From positions 84,310 to 146,854 of the forward strand of contig JAFSIQ010000007.1 in the NCBI GenBank assembly GCA_017439675.1: DNA of 62,545 bases, written 5' to 3'. Numbering within the stretch: the first letter of the stretch is position 1; the number at the start of each line of letters is the position of its first letter. Shown piece after piece: positions 8,510 through 17,056 of this stretch. The notes below the pieces were generated by a model. The model ran no database searches. It was not told the DNA's origin and saw only the letters and a program-made list of their open reading frames with translations. The stretch is from Lachnospiraceae bacterium. GTDB taxonomy: Bacteria > Bacillota > Clostridia > Lachnospirales > Lachnospiraceae. Both the position numbers and the translations under genes were made by a program.

Positions 8510-9403
8510 ATGGAATGGACAGAGAGCTTAAGAAGTGCAATTGATTACATGGAAAAGAATTTGCTAGAGGATATTCGCGCAGAGGATGTGGCGGAACAGG
8601 TGCACATTTCGTCCTTTTATCTGCAAAAGGTGTTTCGTATTATGACGGGATATTCCATTGGTGAATATATTAGGTTCCGTAGGTTGTATTTGGCTGCTTT
8701 AGAAGTGGTACAGGATGATGAGAAAATTATCGACATTGCATACAAGTATGGATACGAGACACCGGAAAGCTTTACGAAAGCATTTTCTCGCTTTCATGGC
8801 GTAAGTCCTGCACAGATTAAGAAGAAACCAGACCATATCAAAATGTTCCTGCCTCTGAAAATTCGTATTGAAGTCAAAGGAGGAAATGATATGGATGTAG
8901 TAGTGGAGAAAATGAATGGTTTCAAGGTGATTGGTTTTGATAAAGTATTTGAAACAGAGACGGCACAGGAAGAAATTCCAAAGTATTGGACAAAGTTTCA
9001 GCACCAATATATTATCCCATTGTTTTGGAAGGGAAAGAAACCAAAGAATGCTGTTGAGGAGGCAGTTCTTCGCTGTGCAGTTGCGGAGTTCGGTATCTGT
9101 ATTGACGATATGGAAGAAAAGGGTAAGTTCCATTATATGATTGCTGGCCGTTATGATGGCGGTGAGGTGCCGGAAGGAATGAAGGTCTATGAGTTTCAGG
9201 ATATGGAATGGGCTAAGTTTACCTGTGTGGGTCCGATGCCTGGAGCATTACATGCTTTGAATAATCAGATTTTTAAGGAATGGTTACCGGGAAATCCGGA
9301 TTATGAAGTGGCACAATATGTGAATATTGAATGGTACACAGAAGGTGATATGAGTGCTACAAATTATGAAAGCGGTGTGTGGATTCCAGTAAAGAGAAAA
9401 TAA
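8510..9403 (+). CDS. AraC-family regulator with GyrI-like effector domain
   Basis: A 297-residue regulator. Residues 1-110 are an AraC-type double helix-turn-helix with 'LYLAALEVVQDDEKIIDIAYKYG' and 'TPESFTKAFSRFHGVSPAQIKK'. Residues about 130-297 form a GyrI/BmrR-like small-molecule binding domain (AraC_E_bind), with 'FKVIGFDKVFETE' and the final 'YESGVWIPVKRK'. This is the Rob/SoxS-like plan with a fused sensor, typical of regulators of efflux or drug stress. ATG 8510 was chosen because AAGGAGG sits 7 nt upstream; an in-frame TTG at 8468 lacks one. No target gene is obvious from the neighbours. Confidence 0.92.
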   Translation: MEWTESLRSAIDYMEKNLLEDIRAEDVAEQVHISSFYLQKVFRIMTGYSIGEYIRFRRLYLAALEVVQDDEKIIDIAYKYGYETPESFTKAFSRFHGVSPAQIKKKPDHIKMFLPLKIRIEVKGGNDMDVVVEKMNGFKVIGFDKVFETETAQEEIPKYWTKFQHQYIIPLFWKGKKPKNAVEEAVLRCAVAEFGICIDDMEEKGKFHYMIAGRYDGGEVPEGMKVYEFQDMEWAKFTCVGPMPGALHALNNQIFKEWLPGNPDYEVAQYVNIEWYTEGDMSATNYESGVWIPVKRK

Positions 9404-9417
9404 TATCGTTGTCAAAT

Positions 9418-9458
9418 AAAAAAGCAAGTATCTTGAAATGAAGATTCTTGCTTTTTTA
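9418..9458 (+). terminator. Rho-independent terminator
   Basis: AAAGCAAG-t-ATCTT pairs with AAGAT-t-CTTGCTTTTTT around a short loop. It ends the AraC-type gene. Confidence 0.75.
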
Positions 9459-9481
9459 CGTAAAATTTATATTCATTTTAC

Positions 9482-9510
9482 TTGCTGATATACAGTAGAA
9501 TTGGTATTAT
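9482..9510 (+). promoter_or_regulatory. Sigma-70 type promoter for the EAL gene
   Basis: TTGCTG (9482), a 17-nt spacer and TATTAT (9505), about 40 nt before the start codon. Confidence 0.5.
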
Positions 9511-9551
9511 AAGAAAAGGTAATGAAGTATTATATACAAGGGGATGAAAAC

Positions 9552-11459
9552 ATGGAATACAGAACACAGATTGTATCATTGGCAGTAGTGCTTACTATTA
9601 TATTCAATTTCTTTCGAAACAAGAGAATGCCATTTTTATCGACAAAACTGTTTGCAGCATTTTTGGCTAGCGCGGGGCTTAATATTGTATTTGAACTATG
9701 GTCCCTTTATACCCTGATTCATACGGACGAGGTGTTACCATGGCTGAATCGTCTTGCACACCAGTTTTTTATTGGAACCTTGGATTTAACTATTTTCTTT
9801 CTTTATCTTTATGTGGATGTGAAAGAACGAGAACAAAGACGTTATACAGGGAAAGAATTATTCCTTCGCATGATTCCGCTATTAATAGCTTTTGTTATGG
9901 TTTTGTTTGGTGGGATTCATTACTATGTTGGAGAAGATGGCGTGTATTCTTATGGAACAATGGCACTGACGATTTATATATCGGTTGCAGTCTATATGTG
10001 TATGATCTTGGCTCGGTTGTTCCGCAAGAAGGCTTGCTTTGTACCACATGAGAGAAGTACCATTACAATAGGTATTGCAGTGTGGTTAGGTATTGCAGTG
10101 TTACAGTTTCTGTATCCTCATTTATTGTTGTCTTCTATGGCGTTAGCGTTGATGACATTGTTTGTCTATATCTCCATGGAGAATCCAAGAGAATATATGG
10201 ACTGCGATATGGAGAGTGTGTTTAGTCAGAAAGCGTATGGTCTTGTGGTGACAGAAAAACTGGAATCGAAACAGAAGTTTTGGATTGTAAATGTTGCACT
10301 TATGAATGAACGTCTAGTGCGTACGACCTATGGTAATTCAGAGCTTGCACACATTTTGGAGCATATTGCCCGGGCGATGTCTGCATATACAGGAGAGGAT
10401 GCATATCACAGTCATCGACAGATGGTTGCGGTGATATTAAATGACAAAAAAGAGTGTGAACAGCTTCTGTTAGATGGTTTGGTTGAAGCAATTCAGAAGG
10501 AATTAGTTGTTGACCATGAAATGGCAGATTTACGTTTGACGGTTTTGGAGTGTCCAACCTACGCCACCACTTATTTGGAGGTGGAGAATGTCTTTGATTT
10601 TGTTAATGGCAACCAGTTTGATGCCAACGGTAGAGTGCAGTTTGTCATCAACCAGGATATGGTTGAGAAATATCAATATTATGCAACGGTGGAACAGCTA
10701 GTGCAAAAGGCAATCAAAGAAGACGGATTAGAGGTGTTTTATCAACCAATCTACTCTACGCAGAAGAAGCGATTTGTGTCTGCCGAAGCGTTAGTTCGAT
10801 TGAAGGACAAGGAAACCGTGGGGTTTGTGTCACCAGAGTTGTTCATTCCAATTGCGGAGCGCAGGGGATATATCAATGAATTAGGACAAATTATTTTTGA
10901 AAAGGTTTGTAAGTTTTATAAAGAGAATAATTTGCAGAGTATGGGAATTGAGTACATTGAAGTTAACTTGTCTGGTAAGCAGATTGTGGATAAACATTTG
11001 CCGGAACAGCTTCTCGAATGTATGGAGAAATATGAACTTTCTTCATCCTGCATCAATTTAGAGATTACGGAAACGGCAGCAGTGAATGCAGAAGATATTC
11101 TTGCTCAGAATATGGAATGCTTGCAAGGAGCAGGCTTTGGATTTTCTATGGACGATTTTGGGACAGGATACTCCAATCTTTCTAAGATGGCAGATGTAGG
11201 CTTTGACTTAATTAAGCTAGATAAGAGTCTGATCTGGCCTTGCTTTGATGCTAATAGTGAAGGGGCTAAGGTAATCCTGAATTCTTGTATAGATATGATT
11301 CATCGTTTGGGGCGCCATATCGTTGCAGAAGGTGTGGAAACGGAAGAGCAGGTGAATATGTTGACAGATAAGGGCGTTAGTTATCTACAAGGCTACTATT
11401 TTTCAAGACCGTTGCCAGAGGAGCAGTATCTGGAGTTTATGGAAAAAGCGGTAAAATAA
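9552..11459 (+). CDS. Membrane EAL-domain cyclic-di-GMP phosphodiesterase
   Basis: A 635-residue protein: about seven transmembrane helices in residues 5-220, a degenerate GGDEF-like region (about 225-375) with no GG[DE]EF motif, and a C-terminal EAL domain (about 390-632). The EAL catalytic set looks complete: 'SAEALVR', 'VNLSG', 'EITET', 'DDFGTGYSNL', 'IKLDKSL', 'AEGVET' and 'LQGYYFSRP'. It should therefore hydrolyse cyclic-di-GMP to pGpG at the membrane, with the cyclase half retained only for sensing. The start is ATG 9552 after AAGGGG; an upstream in-frame ATG at 9522 is less likely. It is monocistronic between two terminators. Confidence 0.93.
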   Translation: MEYRTQIVSLAVVLTIIFNFFRNKRMPFLSTKLFAAFLASAGLNIVFELWSLYTLIHTDEVLPWLNRLAHQFFIGTLDLTIFFLYLYVDVKEREQRRYTGKELFLRMIPLLIAFVMVLFGGIHYYVGEDGVYSYGTMALTIYISVAVYMCMILARLFRKKACFVPHERSTITIGIAVWLGIAVLQFLYPHLLLSSMALALMTLFVYISMENPREYMDCDMESVFSQKAYGLVVTEKLESKQKFWIVNVALMNERLVRTTYGNSELAHILEHIARAMSAYTGEDAYHSHRQMVAVILNDKKECEQLLLDGLVEAIQKELVVDHEMADLRLTVLECPTYATTYLEVENVFDFVNGNQFDANGRVQFVINQDMVEKYQYYATVEQLVQKAIKEDGLEVFYQPIYSTQKKRFVSAEALVRLKDKETVGFVSPELFIPIAERRGYINELGQIIFEKVCKFYKENNLQSMGIEYIEVNLSGKQIVDKHLPEQLLECMEKYELSSSCINLEITETAAVNAEDILAQNMECLQGAGFGFSMDDFGTGYSNLSKMADVGFDLIKLDKSLIWPCFDANSEGAKVILNSCIDMIHRLGRHIVAEGVETEEQVNMLTDKGVSYLQGYYFSRPLPEEQYLEFMEKAVK

Positions 11460-11487
11460 TATCAGAATTAATAATTACCATTAAAAG

Positions 11488-11530
11488 TATTCTACACATA
11501 AGTCGGTATCTTATGTGTAGAATATTTCTT
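11488..11530 (+). terminator. Strong Rho-independent terminator
   Basis: A perfect 15-bp stem (ATTCTACACATAAG and its complement, plus one T-A pair) with loop TCGGTAT, then ATTTCTTT. It could act in both directions. Confidence 0.8.
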
Positions 11531-11633
11531 TCAAGAATTAAGTGTAAGAAAGTAAAATGAACCCAATTATCGTTGTTTATGAGTAAAACTAGTAAAAAGG
11601 AAAACACTATGAATAAGATGAGGTGGTGATTCT

Positions 11634-12629
11634 TTGAAGCTTTCTATAACACAAATTAGATGTGCAAATCGATTACTGTTGTTAAATTCCTTAAAAATCA
11701 TCCTCGCAGCAATAGGAGGAATCGCTTTAGCGGAGTTTTTACATTTGCAGCATTCGATATCTGCTGGAATTGTTGCAATCCTTACCATTCAACCGACTAA
11801 GAAGGAAACATTGGAAACTGCCCTCACAAGGTTTTACGCATTTGTTGTATCATTGATATTGGCATATGTTTGTTTTCAACTGTTCGGTTTTTCTATATCG
11901 GGTTTTCTGATATATTTTTCAATCTATATTGTTTTGTGTCATGTCTTGCATTGGTTCTATGCTATGACGATTAATGCAGTGCTCATCTCACATTTTGTTG
12001 CTTATGGAGTGATGAATGGACAAACCATTATGAATGAGGTACTGATATTTGTAATTGGTGTTGGCATTGGTATCATTGCTAATCTGCACTTAAGAAAAAA
12101 TGTGGACGCTATCGAGAATCTGAAAGAAGAAGCTGACACGCAGATTGTGGAGATTTTGAATCGAATGTCTGAGCGGATTGTAAACGTCGATATGACAGAC
12201 TATAACGCAGAAAGCTTTATTGAGCTACGAAAAATGATTCGAAAAGCGAAGAATTTGGCAGAGGAAAATTATCTAAACCAGTTTAATAAGGATGACCGTT
12301 ATGACATCGAATATATTCTGATGCGGGACCGCCAATGTCAGGTTTTATATGAGATGTACAAAAATGTGCGAAAGCTTAACAGCACGCCAGAGACAGCAAG
12401 GGAAATCTCTCATTTTCTCAAAATGATGGCGATGAAGTTTCACAGGGATAATGATGGACATGAGATGATGAAATATTTTCGGGAGATGGATGTGTATATG
12501 AAGCAACGACCACTTCCTGTGGAGCGGCTGGAATTTGAAAATCGGGCAAGACTCTTTGTAGTGATGAGAAATATAGAAGAATTCATTCAGATTAAGGCGG
12601 ATTTTTCAAGAAAACAATCGGAATGTTGA
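11634..12629 (+). CDS. Aromatic acid exporter (ArAE_1/FUSC-like) membrane protein
   Basis: A 331-residue protein. Residues 1-155 hold about five transmembrane helices with the family-like 'SAGIVAILTIQPTKKETLE'. Residues 160-331 are a soluble helical domain resembling the DUF939 C-terminal domain, with 'KNLAEENYLNQF' and 'YEMYKNVRKL'. This matches Gram-positive ArAE_1 proteins such as B. subtilis YgaE/YqjA, whose substrate is not established. It uses TTG at 11634, with AGGTGGTG 5 nt upstream. It has its own terminator upstream and is followed by a lipoprotein gene without a clear terminator between. Confidence 0.85.
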   Translation: MKLSITQIRCANRLLLLNSLKIILAAIGGIALAEFLHLQHSISAGIVAILTIQPTKKETLETALTRFYAFVVSLILAYVCFQLFGFSISGFLIYFSIYIVLCHVLHWFYAMTINAVLISHFVAYGVMNGQTIMNEVLIFVIGVGIGIIANLHLRKNVDAIENLKEEADTQIVEILNRMSERIVNVDMTDYNAESFIELRKMIRKAKNLAEENYLNQFNKDDRYDIEYILMRDRQCQVLYEMYKNVRKLNSTPETAREISHFLKMMAMKFHRDNDGHEMMKYFREMDVYMKQRPLPVERLEFENRARLFVVMRNIEEFIQIKADFSRKQSEC

Positions 12630-12731
12630 AATAATTATACAGTTTGCTACAATACGTGAAAAGGCTTGTATAGGCAAACAAATACGGATATATTAGAATA
12701 AGTAGAAATGATATGGTAAAGGAGAATGACA

Positions 12732-13382
12732 ATGAAAAAGAGATTAATACTAATTACAATGACTTGCATGATGTTATCCTTGGTAGGATGTGGCAACCAG
12801 GAGAATGCGAATGATATGGGAAATGATAGTGCAGAAGTGGGAACAGAATCAGTAGCAGGTGATGATGCGAAACCAGAGGGTGATACACCAGAAAATGAAG
12901 TGGTAATTGGAGATGCTTTGGAAATCCTCACAACTGTCTGGGGCACTTACGAAGAAGCGGACAAGTTCCCGGTAGCAGGTGGAGATTCCGCAAACCAGAA
13001 CTTTGAGGGACCGGCAGTATTTGATGCGACAAATGCAGAAGAGTTAGATGTTACTTTGGGCTTCCCAACAGCACAAGTGGAGAATATTGATGATGCCGCT
13101 TCTATGATGAACGCCATGATGGCAAATAATTTCACAGCAGGTGTGTATCATGTGAAAGCGGAGAGTAAAGAAGATGTAGAAGTAGTGGCTACAGCGATAA
13201 AAGACAATATTATGGCAAAGCAGTGGATGTGTGGTATGCCAGAGAAGATGGTAATTATCGTAATCGATGATTATGTGGTTTCTGCATTTGGTTTGGGGGA
13301 TACGATTGATGTGTTTAAAACGAAAGTGACAGAAGCATATGGTAATGCTTATGTATTGTATGAAGAGGTGATTGCACAATAA
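12732..13382 (+). CDS. Lipoprotein, conserved in Lachnospiraceae-type genomes
   Basis: A 216-residue secreted lipoprotein. It has a signal peptide with lipobox 'SLVGC' at about 14-18, an acidic low-complexity linker to about residue 55, then a globular domain with 'EILTTVWGTYEEADKFPVAG', 'TLGFPTAQV' and 'MAKQWMCGMPEKM'. I recall similar proteins carrying the label 'bacteriocin transport accessory protein', but nothing in the sequence shows that function. ATG 12732 is preferred over 12726 because AAAGGAG lies 7 nt before it. Role unknown. Confidence 0.75.
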   Translation: MKKRLILITMTCMMLSLVGCGNQENANDMGNDSAEVGTESVAGDDAKPEGDTPENEVVIGDALEILTTVWGTYEEADKFPVAGGDSANQNFEGPAVFDATNAEELDVTLGFPTAQVENIDDAASMMNAMMANNFTAGVYHVKAESKEDVEVVATAIKDNIMAKQWMCGMPEKMVIIVIDDYVVSAFGLGDTIDVFKTKVTEAYGNAYVLYEEVIAQ

Positions 13383-13445
13383 GATACGAGTGTTATCGAT
13401 GTTGTGTGGGAGCGATACTACTTTTGAAATGAGAATGTGATGTAT

Positions 13446-13478
13446 GGAAAAGTCCTATGGTTCATTAGGACTTTTTCC
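13446..13478 (+). terminator. Rho-independent terminator
   Basis: GGAAAA-GTCCTA pairs with TAGGAC-TTTTTCC around TGGTTCAT; the T-run is inside the 3' arm. Confidence 0.75.
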
Positions 13479-13536
13479 GTATTTGCATATAAATGATATG
13501 TTTTGTGGATTTAATTAGGAGGAGTGCATTCGGGCA

Positions 13537-14934
13537 ATGATATTTAGTAGCATTACATTTTTGTACTATTTTTTACCTGTTGTACTTGGCTTGTACTACC
13601 TTGCACCGGCAAAGGGAAAGAATCTGGTATTATTTCTTTCAAGCCTTGTATTCTACGCATGGGGAGAACCGAAATATGTATTCTTAATGCTTGGTTCTAT
13701 TTTAATTGGCTATGCAGCGGGAATACTTATGGATAAGCTTCCGAAGAAACTGGTGATGACAGTTTCTGTGGGGGGTTGTTTGCTTGCGCTTATCTATTTC
13801 AAATATGCAGATTTTTTGGTGAGTAATATCAATGTGGCATTGAAAACAGAAATACCACTTTTGGAGGTGGCGTTGCCAATCGGTATTAGCTTTTATACCT
13901 TTCAGATTATCAGTTATATTGTGGATGTGTATCGTGGAACGGTGGAGAAACAAACCAGTTTTTTGAAGCTAGCCACCTATGTGTCAATGTTTCCGCAGTT
14001 GATTGCTGGACCGATAGTTCGATATAAGGATATCAATGAGCAGCTAGAAATGAGAATGCTAGAGTCAAGATGTATCGCAGATGGTATTAGACGTTTCGCA
14101 ATTGGTTTAGGAAAAAAGGTGTTGATTGCAAACCAGCTTGGAGAATTGTGTCAGGTGTTCCGAGTGTCCGATGAGAAAACCTTGGCGTTTTACTGGTTAT
14201 ATGCGGTGGCTGTTTCTTTACAGATATATTTTGACTTCAGTGGCTACAGTGATATGGCAATCGGACTTGGTAAACTACTGGGATTTGAGTTCTCGGAAAA
14301 CTTCAACTATCCGTTTGTGAGTAAGAGTGTGACAGAATTCTGGCGCAGATGGCATATTTCTTTGGGAAGCTGGTTCCGTGATTATGTGTACATTCCTCTT
14401 GGAGGCAACCGAAAGGGACTTGCCAAACAGATGGTTAATATCTTGGTGGTATGGATGCTTACAGGTTTCTGGCATGGAGCACAGTGGAACTTTGTACTAT
14501 GGGGATTATTCTTTGCGATTCTTTTGGTGCTAGAGAAAATGTGGATTTATAATTGGTTGCAAGCAAGTAGAATCTGGAGTCGCATTTATATGTTTCTTGT
14601 GGTGACGGTGAGCTTTGTTATTTTCAGTGCTGGCAATATGAGTGAACTATGTACAGATGTGGGAAGTCTGTTCTTTATAGGAGATGTATCGCATAAGGAA
14701 ATCGTGGGAATGCAGTGTACTTATTACCTTAGAAGCTATGGTGGTATTTTATTGATAGCGATAATAGGTGCAACGAATGTTCCCAAAATGTGTTATGAAA
14801 CCTTGCGTAAAAAGATAGGCAATACTTGTGTAGTAGCTGTTTTAGAAGCGCTGTTCGTAGTGGCGATGTTATTTTTATCAACCGCTTATCTGATTGACGG
14901 TTCCTTTAACCCATTTTTGTATTTTAGATTTTAG
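13537..14934 (+). CDS. MBOAT O-acyltransferase (AlgI/DltB-like)
   Basis: A 465-residue polytopic membrane O-acyltransferase. Family hallmarks are the N-terminal 'FLYYFLPVVLGLYY', 'FPQLIAGPIVRYKDI', 'WRRWHISLGSWFRDYVYIPL' (about 270-290) and the catalytic His in 'MLTGFWHGAQWNFVLWGL' (about 311). Such proteins move acetyl or other acyl groups across the membrane onto extracellular polysaccharide or teichoic acid. The next gene, 8 nt away, encodes the SGNH/DHHW-type partner that usually completes the transfer. AGGAGGAG lies 12 nt before the ATG. Substrate unknown; a surface glycan is most likely. Confidence 0.93.
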   Translation: MIFSSITFLYYFLPVVLGLYYLAPAKGKNLVLFLSSLVFYAWGEPKYVFLMLGSILIGYAAGILMDKLPKKLVMTVSVGGCLLALIYFKYADFLVSNINVALKTEIPLLEVALPIGISFYTFQIISYIVDVYRGTVEKQTSFLKLATYVSMFPQLIAGPIVRYKDINEQLEMRMLESRCIADGIRRFAIGLGKKVLIANQLGELCQVFRVSDEKTLAFYWLYAVAVSLQIYFDFSGYSDMAIGLGKLLGFEFSENFNYPFVSKSVTEFWRRWHISLGSWFRDYVYIPLGGNRKGLAKQMVNILVVWMLTGFWHGAQWNFVLWGLFFAILLVLEKMWIYNWLQASRIWSRIYMFLVVTVSFVIFSAGNMSELCTDVGSLFFIGDVSHKEIVGMQCTYYLRSYGGILLIAIIGATNVPKMCYETLRKKIGNTCVVAVLEALFVVAMLFLSTAYLIDGSFNPFLYFRF

Positions 14935-14942
14935 GAGTATGT

Positions 14943-16145
14943 ATGGAAGAACAAAGAGAAAAAAACTCAAACCTGCAATTTCATATATTTATCGGTTTCG
15001 TGGGTGTTATTTTTGTACTGCTTTGTGTTTTTGTATGGATAAAGCCGGATGAAAAGTATTCTGTTTCGGAACGAAGATTGTTAAAACAAATGCCGGAATT
15101 TTCCAAGGAAACTGTGCTAAGCGGACGATTCATGTCTTCATTTGAGGAATACAGTCTAGACCAGTTTCCAGCTCGTGATACATTTCGTAGTATGAAAGCA
15201 ATGACATCTTTAACCCTGGACAACAATGGAATCTACGTGGTGGAAGATGAGATTGACGGAGAAACCTGCAAAGTAATATGTGATATGGAGTATCCGCTAA
15301 ATGAAGATAGCCTACAGTATGCTAGCAAGCGTTTCCAAAATGTGTATGATATGTATCTGAAGGATAACAATTGTCAGGTGTATCTGTCCATTGTTCCGGA
15401 TAAGAATTATTTTTATGGAACAGAGAATGGATATCTTTCGATGGATTACGGGAATGCGGTTGACATAATGTTAGAAGGGAATTCCAATATGACCTACATT
15501 GACATCCTTCTGTATTTATCTGGTGAGGATTATTATCGGACCGATATCCATTGGCGACAGGAAAAGCTTGCTGATGTGGCAGATGTACTTTTGGGTGGAA
15601 TGAGACAAGGGATTGGCAACTTGGAAACGGAAGTACAGGGTACAGAGGAAGTGGAGCAAGTGACATCGGAAGAAAATGTTATGATTCAAACTCGATATCG
15701 CACCATGACAGTGGAAGGAGACTTCTATGGAGTCTATCACGGTCAGGCAGCTATGCCAATCGCACCGGATAGCTTGCAATATTTTACCAATGATATGATT
15801 GGACAGATGAGGGTATATGATTATCAGAATAATAAGGAAATCCCTGTGTATGATAAGGGAAAGATAGAAGGTGATGACCCATACGAACTGTATGTGGGAG
15901 GTCCGATTTCTCTGGCAACCATTGAAAATCCACTGTGTGATAACGGAAAGCATCTTATCATCTTTCGGGATTCCTTTGGAAGCAGTATTGCACCATTGTT
16001 GGCACAAGGGTATGAAAAGACAACATTGATTGATATTCGATATATATTGCCGTCTGTGCTGGGACAATATGTAGATTTTCAAGATGCGGATGTGTTGTTC
16101 TTATATAGTACATCGGTATTGAATCATAGTGATGTGTTGAAGTGA
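14943..16145 (+). CDS. DHHW/AlgX-like acetylation partner protein
   Basis: A 400-residue membrane-anchored extracytoplasmic protein with one transmembrane helix at about 15-37. It has 'YSVSERRLLKQMPEFS' typical of the family, then an SGNH-like fold with 'TDIHWR' near 200 (the D-x-H-W catalytic motif, DHHW in most members) and 'IFRDSFGSSIAPLLAQGY' near 340. These proteins partner with MBOAT acyltransferases in polysaccharide O-acetylation. Its ribosome binding site AGGAG overlaps the stop of the MBOAT gene, so the two are coupled. The final region is followed by a terminator shared with the convergent XRE gene. Confidence 0.85.
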   Translation: MEEQREKNSNLQFHIFIGFVGVIFVLLCVFVWIKPDEKYSVSERRLLKQMPEFSKETVLSGRFMSSFEEYSLDQFPARDTFRSMKAMTSLTLDNNGIYVVEDEIDGETCKVICDMEYPLNEDSLQYASKRFQNVYDMYLKDNNCQVYLSIVPDKNYFYGTENGYLSMDYGNAVDIMLEGNSNMTYIDILLYLSGEDYYRTDIHWRQEKLADVADVLLGGMRQGIGNLETEVQGTEEVEQVTSEENVMIQTRYRTMTVEGDFYGVYHGQAAMPIAPDSLQYFTNDMIGQMRVYDYQNNKEIPVYDKGKIEGDDPYELYVGGPISLATIENPLCDNGKHLIIFRDSFGSSIAPLLAQGYEKTTLIDIRYILPSVLGQYVDFQDADVLFLYSTSVLNHSDVLK

Positions 16146-16189
16146 AAATGACGAATTTGCAGAAAAATAGCAAAATTAACACGACGAAT

Positions 16190-16474
16190 TTACGAAAAAG
16201 AAGGTACATACAAGCTATAATGTTTGTAATGTACCTTCTTTTTATTTGAATGTTTTGCAATATCTTCTAATCCATTCATAAAGTCGGATAAGGAAATTTG
16301 TAATCCGGTTGTTATCTTATATAGAGTTTCAATGGAAGGTGTTTTCTCGCCACGTTCTAATTGTCCAATGTATGAAGGGTGCAAATCACTGTATTCTGCC
16401 AACTGTTCATGGCTAAACCCGAGTTCATTTCTTCTGTGTCGAATACGGTTTCCAATTTCGGTTGTTATGTTCAA
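16190..16474 (-). CDS. XRE-family transcriptional regulator
   Basis: A small DNA-binding protein with an HTH_3 fold: 'RIRHRRNELGFSHEQLAEYS' then 'DLHPSYIGQLERGEKTPSIE'. The core resembles SinR/Xre single-domain regulators. The start is uncertain. TTG at 16474 gives 94 residues and begins where the family usually begins. The longer frame reaches an ATG at 16519, but those 15 codons lie in a duplicated intergenic cassette and do not look like the family. Neither start has a ribosome binding site, so the gene may have been truncated by the rearrangement that built the neighbouring locus. A shuffled toxin-antitoxin regulator or a decaying gene are both possible. Confidence 0.65.
   Translation of the reverse strand: MNITTEIGNRIRHRRNELGFSHEQLAEYSDLHPSYIGQLERGEKTPSIETLYKITTGLQISLSDFMNGLEDIAKHSNKKKVHYKHYSLYVPSFS
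16194..16243. terminator. Bidirectional terminator between convergent genes
   Basis: AAAAAGAAGGTACAT pairs exactly with ATGTACCTTCTTTTT, extended by ACAA/TTGT. It ends the MBOAT operon; its sequence also encodes the last residues of the minus-strand XRE protein. Confidence 0.8.
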
Positions 16475-16490
16475 GATGTAGTGAATGATG

Positions 16491-16607
16491 TAAAGTTGGA
16501 TATTGACAAGAAGAACCATAAATGATACTATAAATGTATCACTTATGGTTCTTTTTGTGGGTTTGTATTGATTATACTAATTCTTGTAGAAAGAATGGCA
16601 TAGACAA
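16491..16607 (+). repeat. Duplicated intergenic cassette, copy 1
   Basis: This stretch aligns with 16901-17018 at roughly 75-80% identity. Shared blocks are 'TAAAGTTG', 'TTGACAAGAAG', a long hairpin, 'CTTGTATT' and 'AGAAAGAATGGCATAGACAA'. Each copy is followed 25-40 nt later by a strong promoter (16631, 17057) and then by a toxin-antitoxin-like unit, so a whole module has been duplicated. Confidence 0.8.
16511..16552 (+). terminator. Long hairpin/terminator or operator in cassette copy 1
   Basis: AAGAACCATAA-a-TGATAC pairs with GTATCA-c-TTATGGTTCTT and is followed by TTT. A TTGACA at 16504 with TACTAT 17 nt later lies across it, so it may instead be an operator. The copy at 16921 keeps the pairing through compensating and G-T changes. 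Confidence 0.6.
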
Positions 16608-16630
16608 ATGATATGATATTTAAAAATCAG

Positions 16631-16659
16631 TTGCTTATAAACGGTCTTCTGTGTATAAT
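16631..16659 (+). promoter_or_regulatory. Promoter of the ToxIN-like remnant
   Basis: TTGCTT, exactly 17 nt, then TATAAT. Transcription would begin about 16666, just before the ToxI-like repeat. Confidence 0.65.
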
Positions 16660-16679
16660 GATAGAGATGAGAAATCATT

Positions 16680-16768
16680 AGGTGAGTCCTACCGTTAAGT
16701 GGAATCGATATGAGAGTTTTCCGTTGCGACGGATACTACCAAGAGGCTGTGCATGTGCATGGCCTCTT
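16680..16768 (+). ncRNA. Candidate ToxI-like antitoxin RNA (one repeat) with hairpin
   Basis: AGGTGAGTCCTACCGTTAAG (16680) closely resembles the 36-nt ToxI antitoxin repeat of Pectobacterium as I remember it (AGGTGATTTGCTACC followed by TTTAAGTGCAGC). Only one unit is present where ToxI loci have several. It is followed by the stem-loop CCGT-TGCG-ACGG and by AAGAGGC/GCCTCTT (16741-16768) in the place of the attenuating terminator. A truncated toxin frame follows. The identity is inferred from memory of ToxI. Confidence 0.5.
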
Positions 16769-16784
16769 GTGTTGTGGAGGAATA

Positions 16785-16889
16785 ATGGGTAAAAGATTCA
16801 AACTATACAATGTTAATAAAAAATATATCCGTAATCTACATAATATTGATGACAATGTACCTTCTGTATCTCCTCAGATTGGAAAGTAA
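16785..16889 (+). pseudogene. N-terminal remnant of a ToxN/AbiQ-type endoribonuclease
   Basis: A 34-residue frame, with GGAGG 5 nt before its ATG. Its sequence includes 'FKLYNVNKKYIRNLHNIDD' and then 'NVPSV'. ToxN and AbiQ begin with a very similar stretch (as I recall, 'KFYTISSKYIKYLKEFDDKVP'). A functional ToxN is about 170 residues, so about 80% is missing. The stop is followed directly by the second cassette copy, which suggests the rest was lost in the duplication. Its promoter, a ToxI-like repeat and a hairpin remain in the correct order upstream. It could still be translated, but should not be an active nuclease. Confidence 0.6.
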
Positions 16890-16900
16890 TTGTAAGATGG

Positions 16901-17018
16901 TAAAGTTGTATGTTGACAAGAAGGAATCATAAGTGATACTATGAATGTATCGTTTGTGGTTCCTTTTGAGGGCTTGTATTAATTGTACTAATCTTTACAG
17001 AAAGAATGGCATAGACAA
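16901..17018 (+). repeat. Duplicated intergenic cassette, copy 2
   Basis: The second copy of the segment at 16491-16607, including the long hairpin at 16921-16962 with conserved pairing. It separates the ToxN remnant from the next module. Confidence 0.8.
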
Positions 17019-17056
17019 GTGTTATGAGTAGACAATAATATTTTAACTAAAACAAG

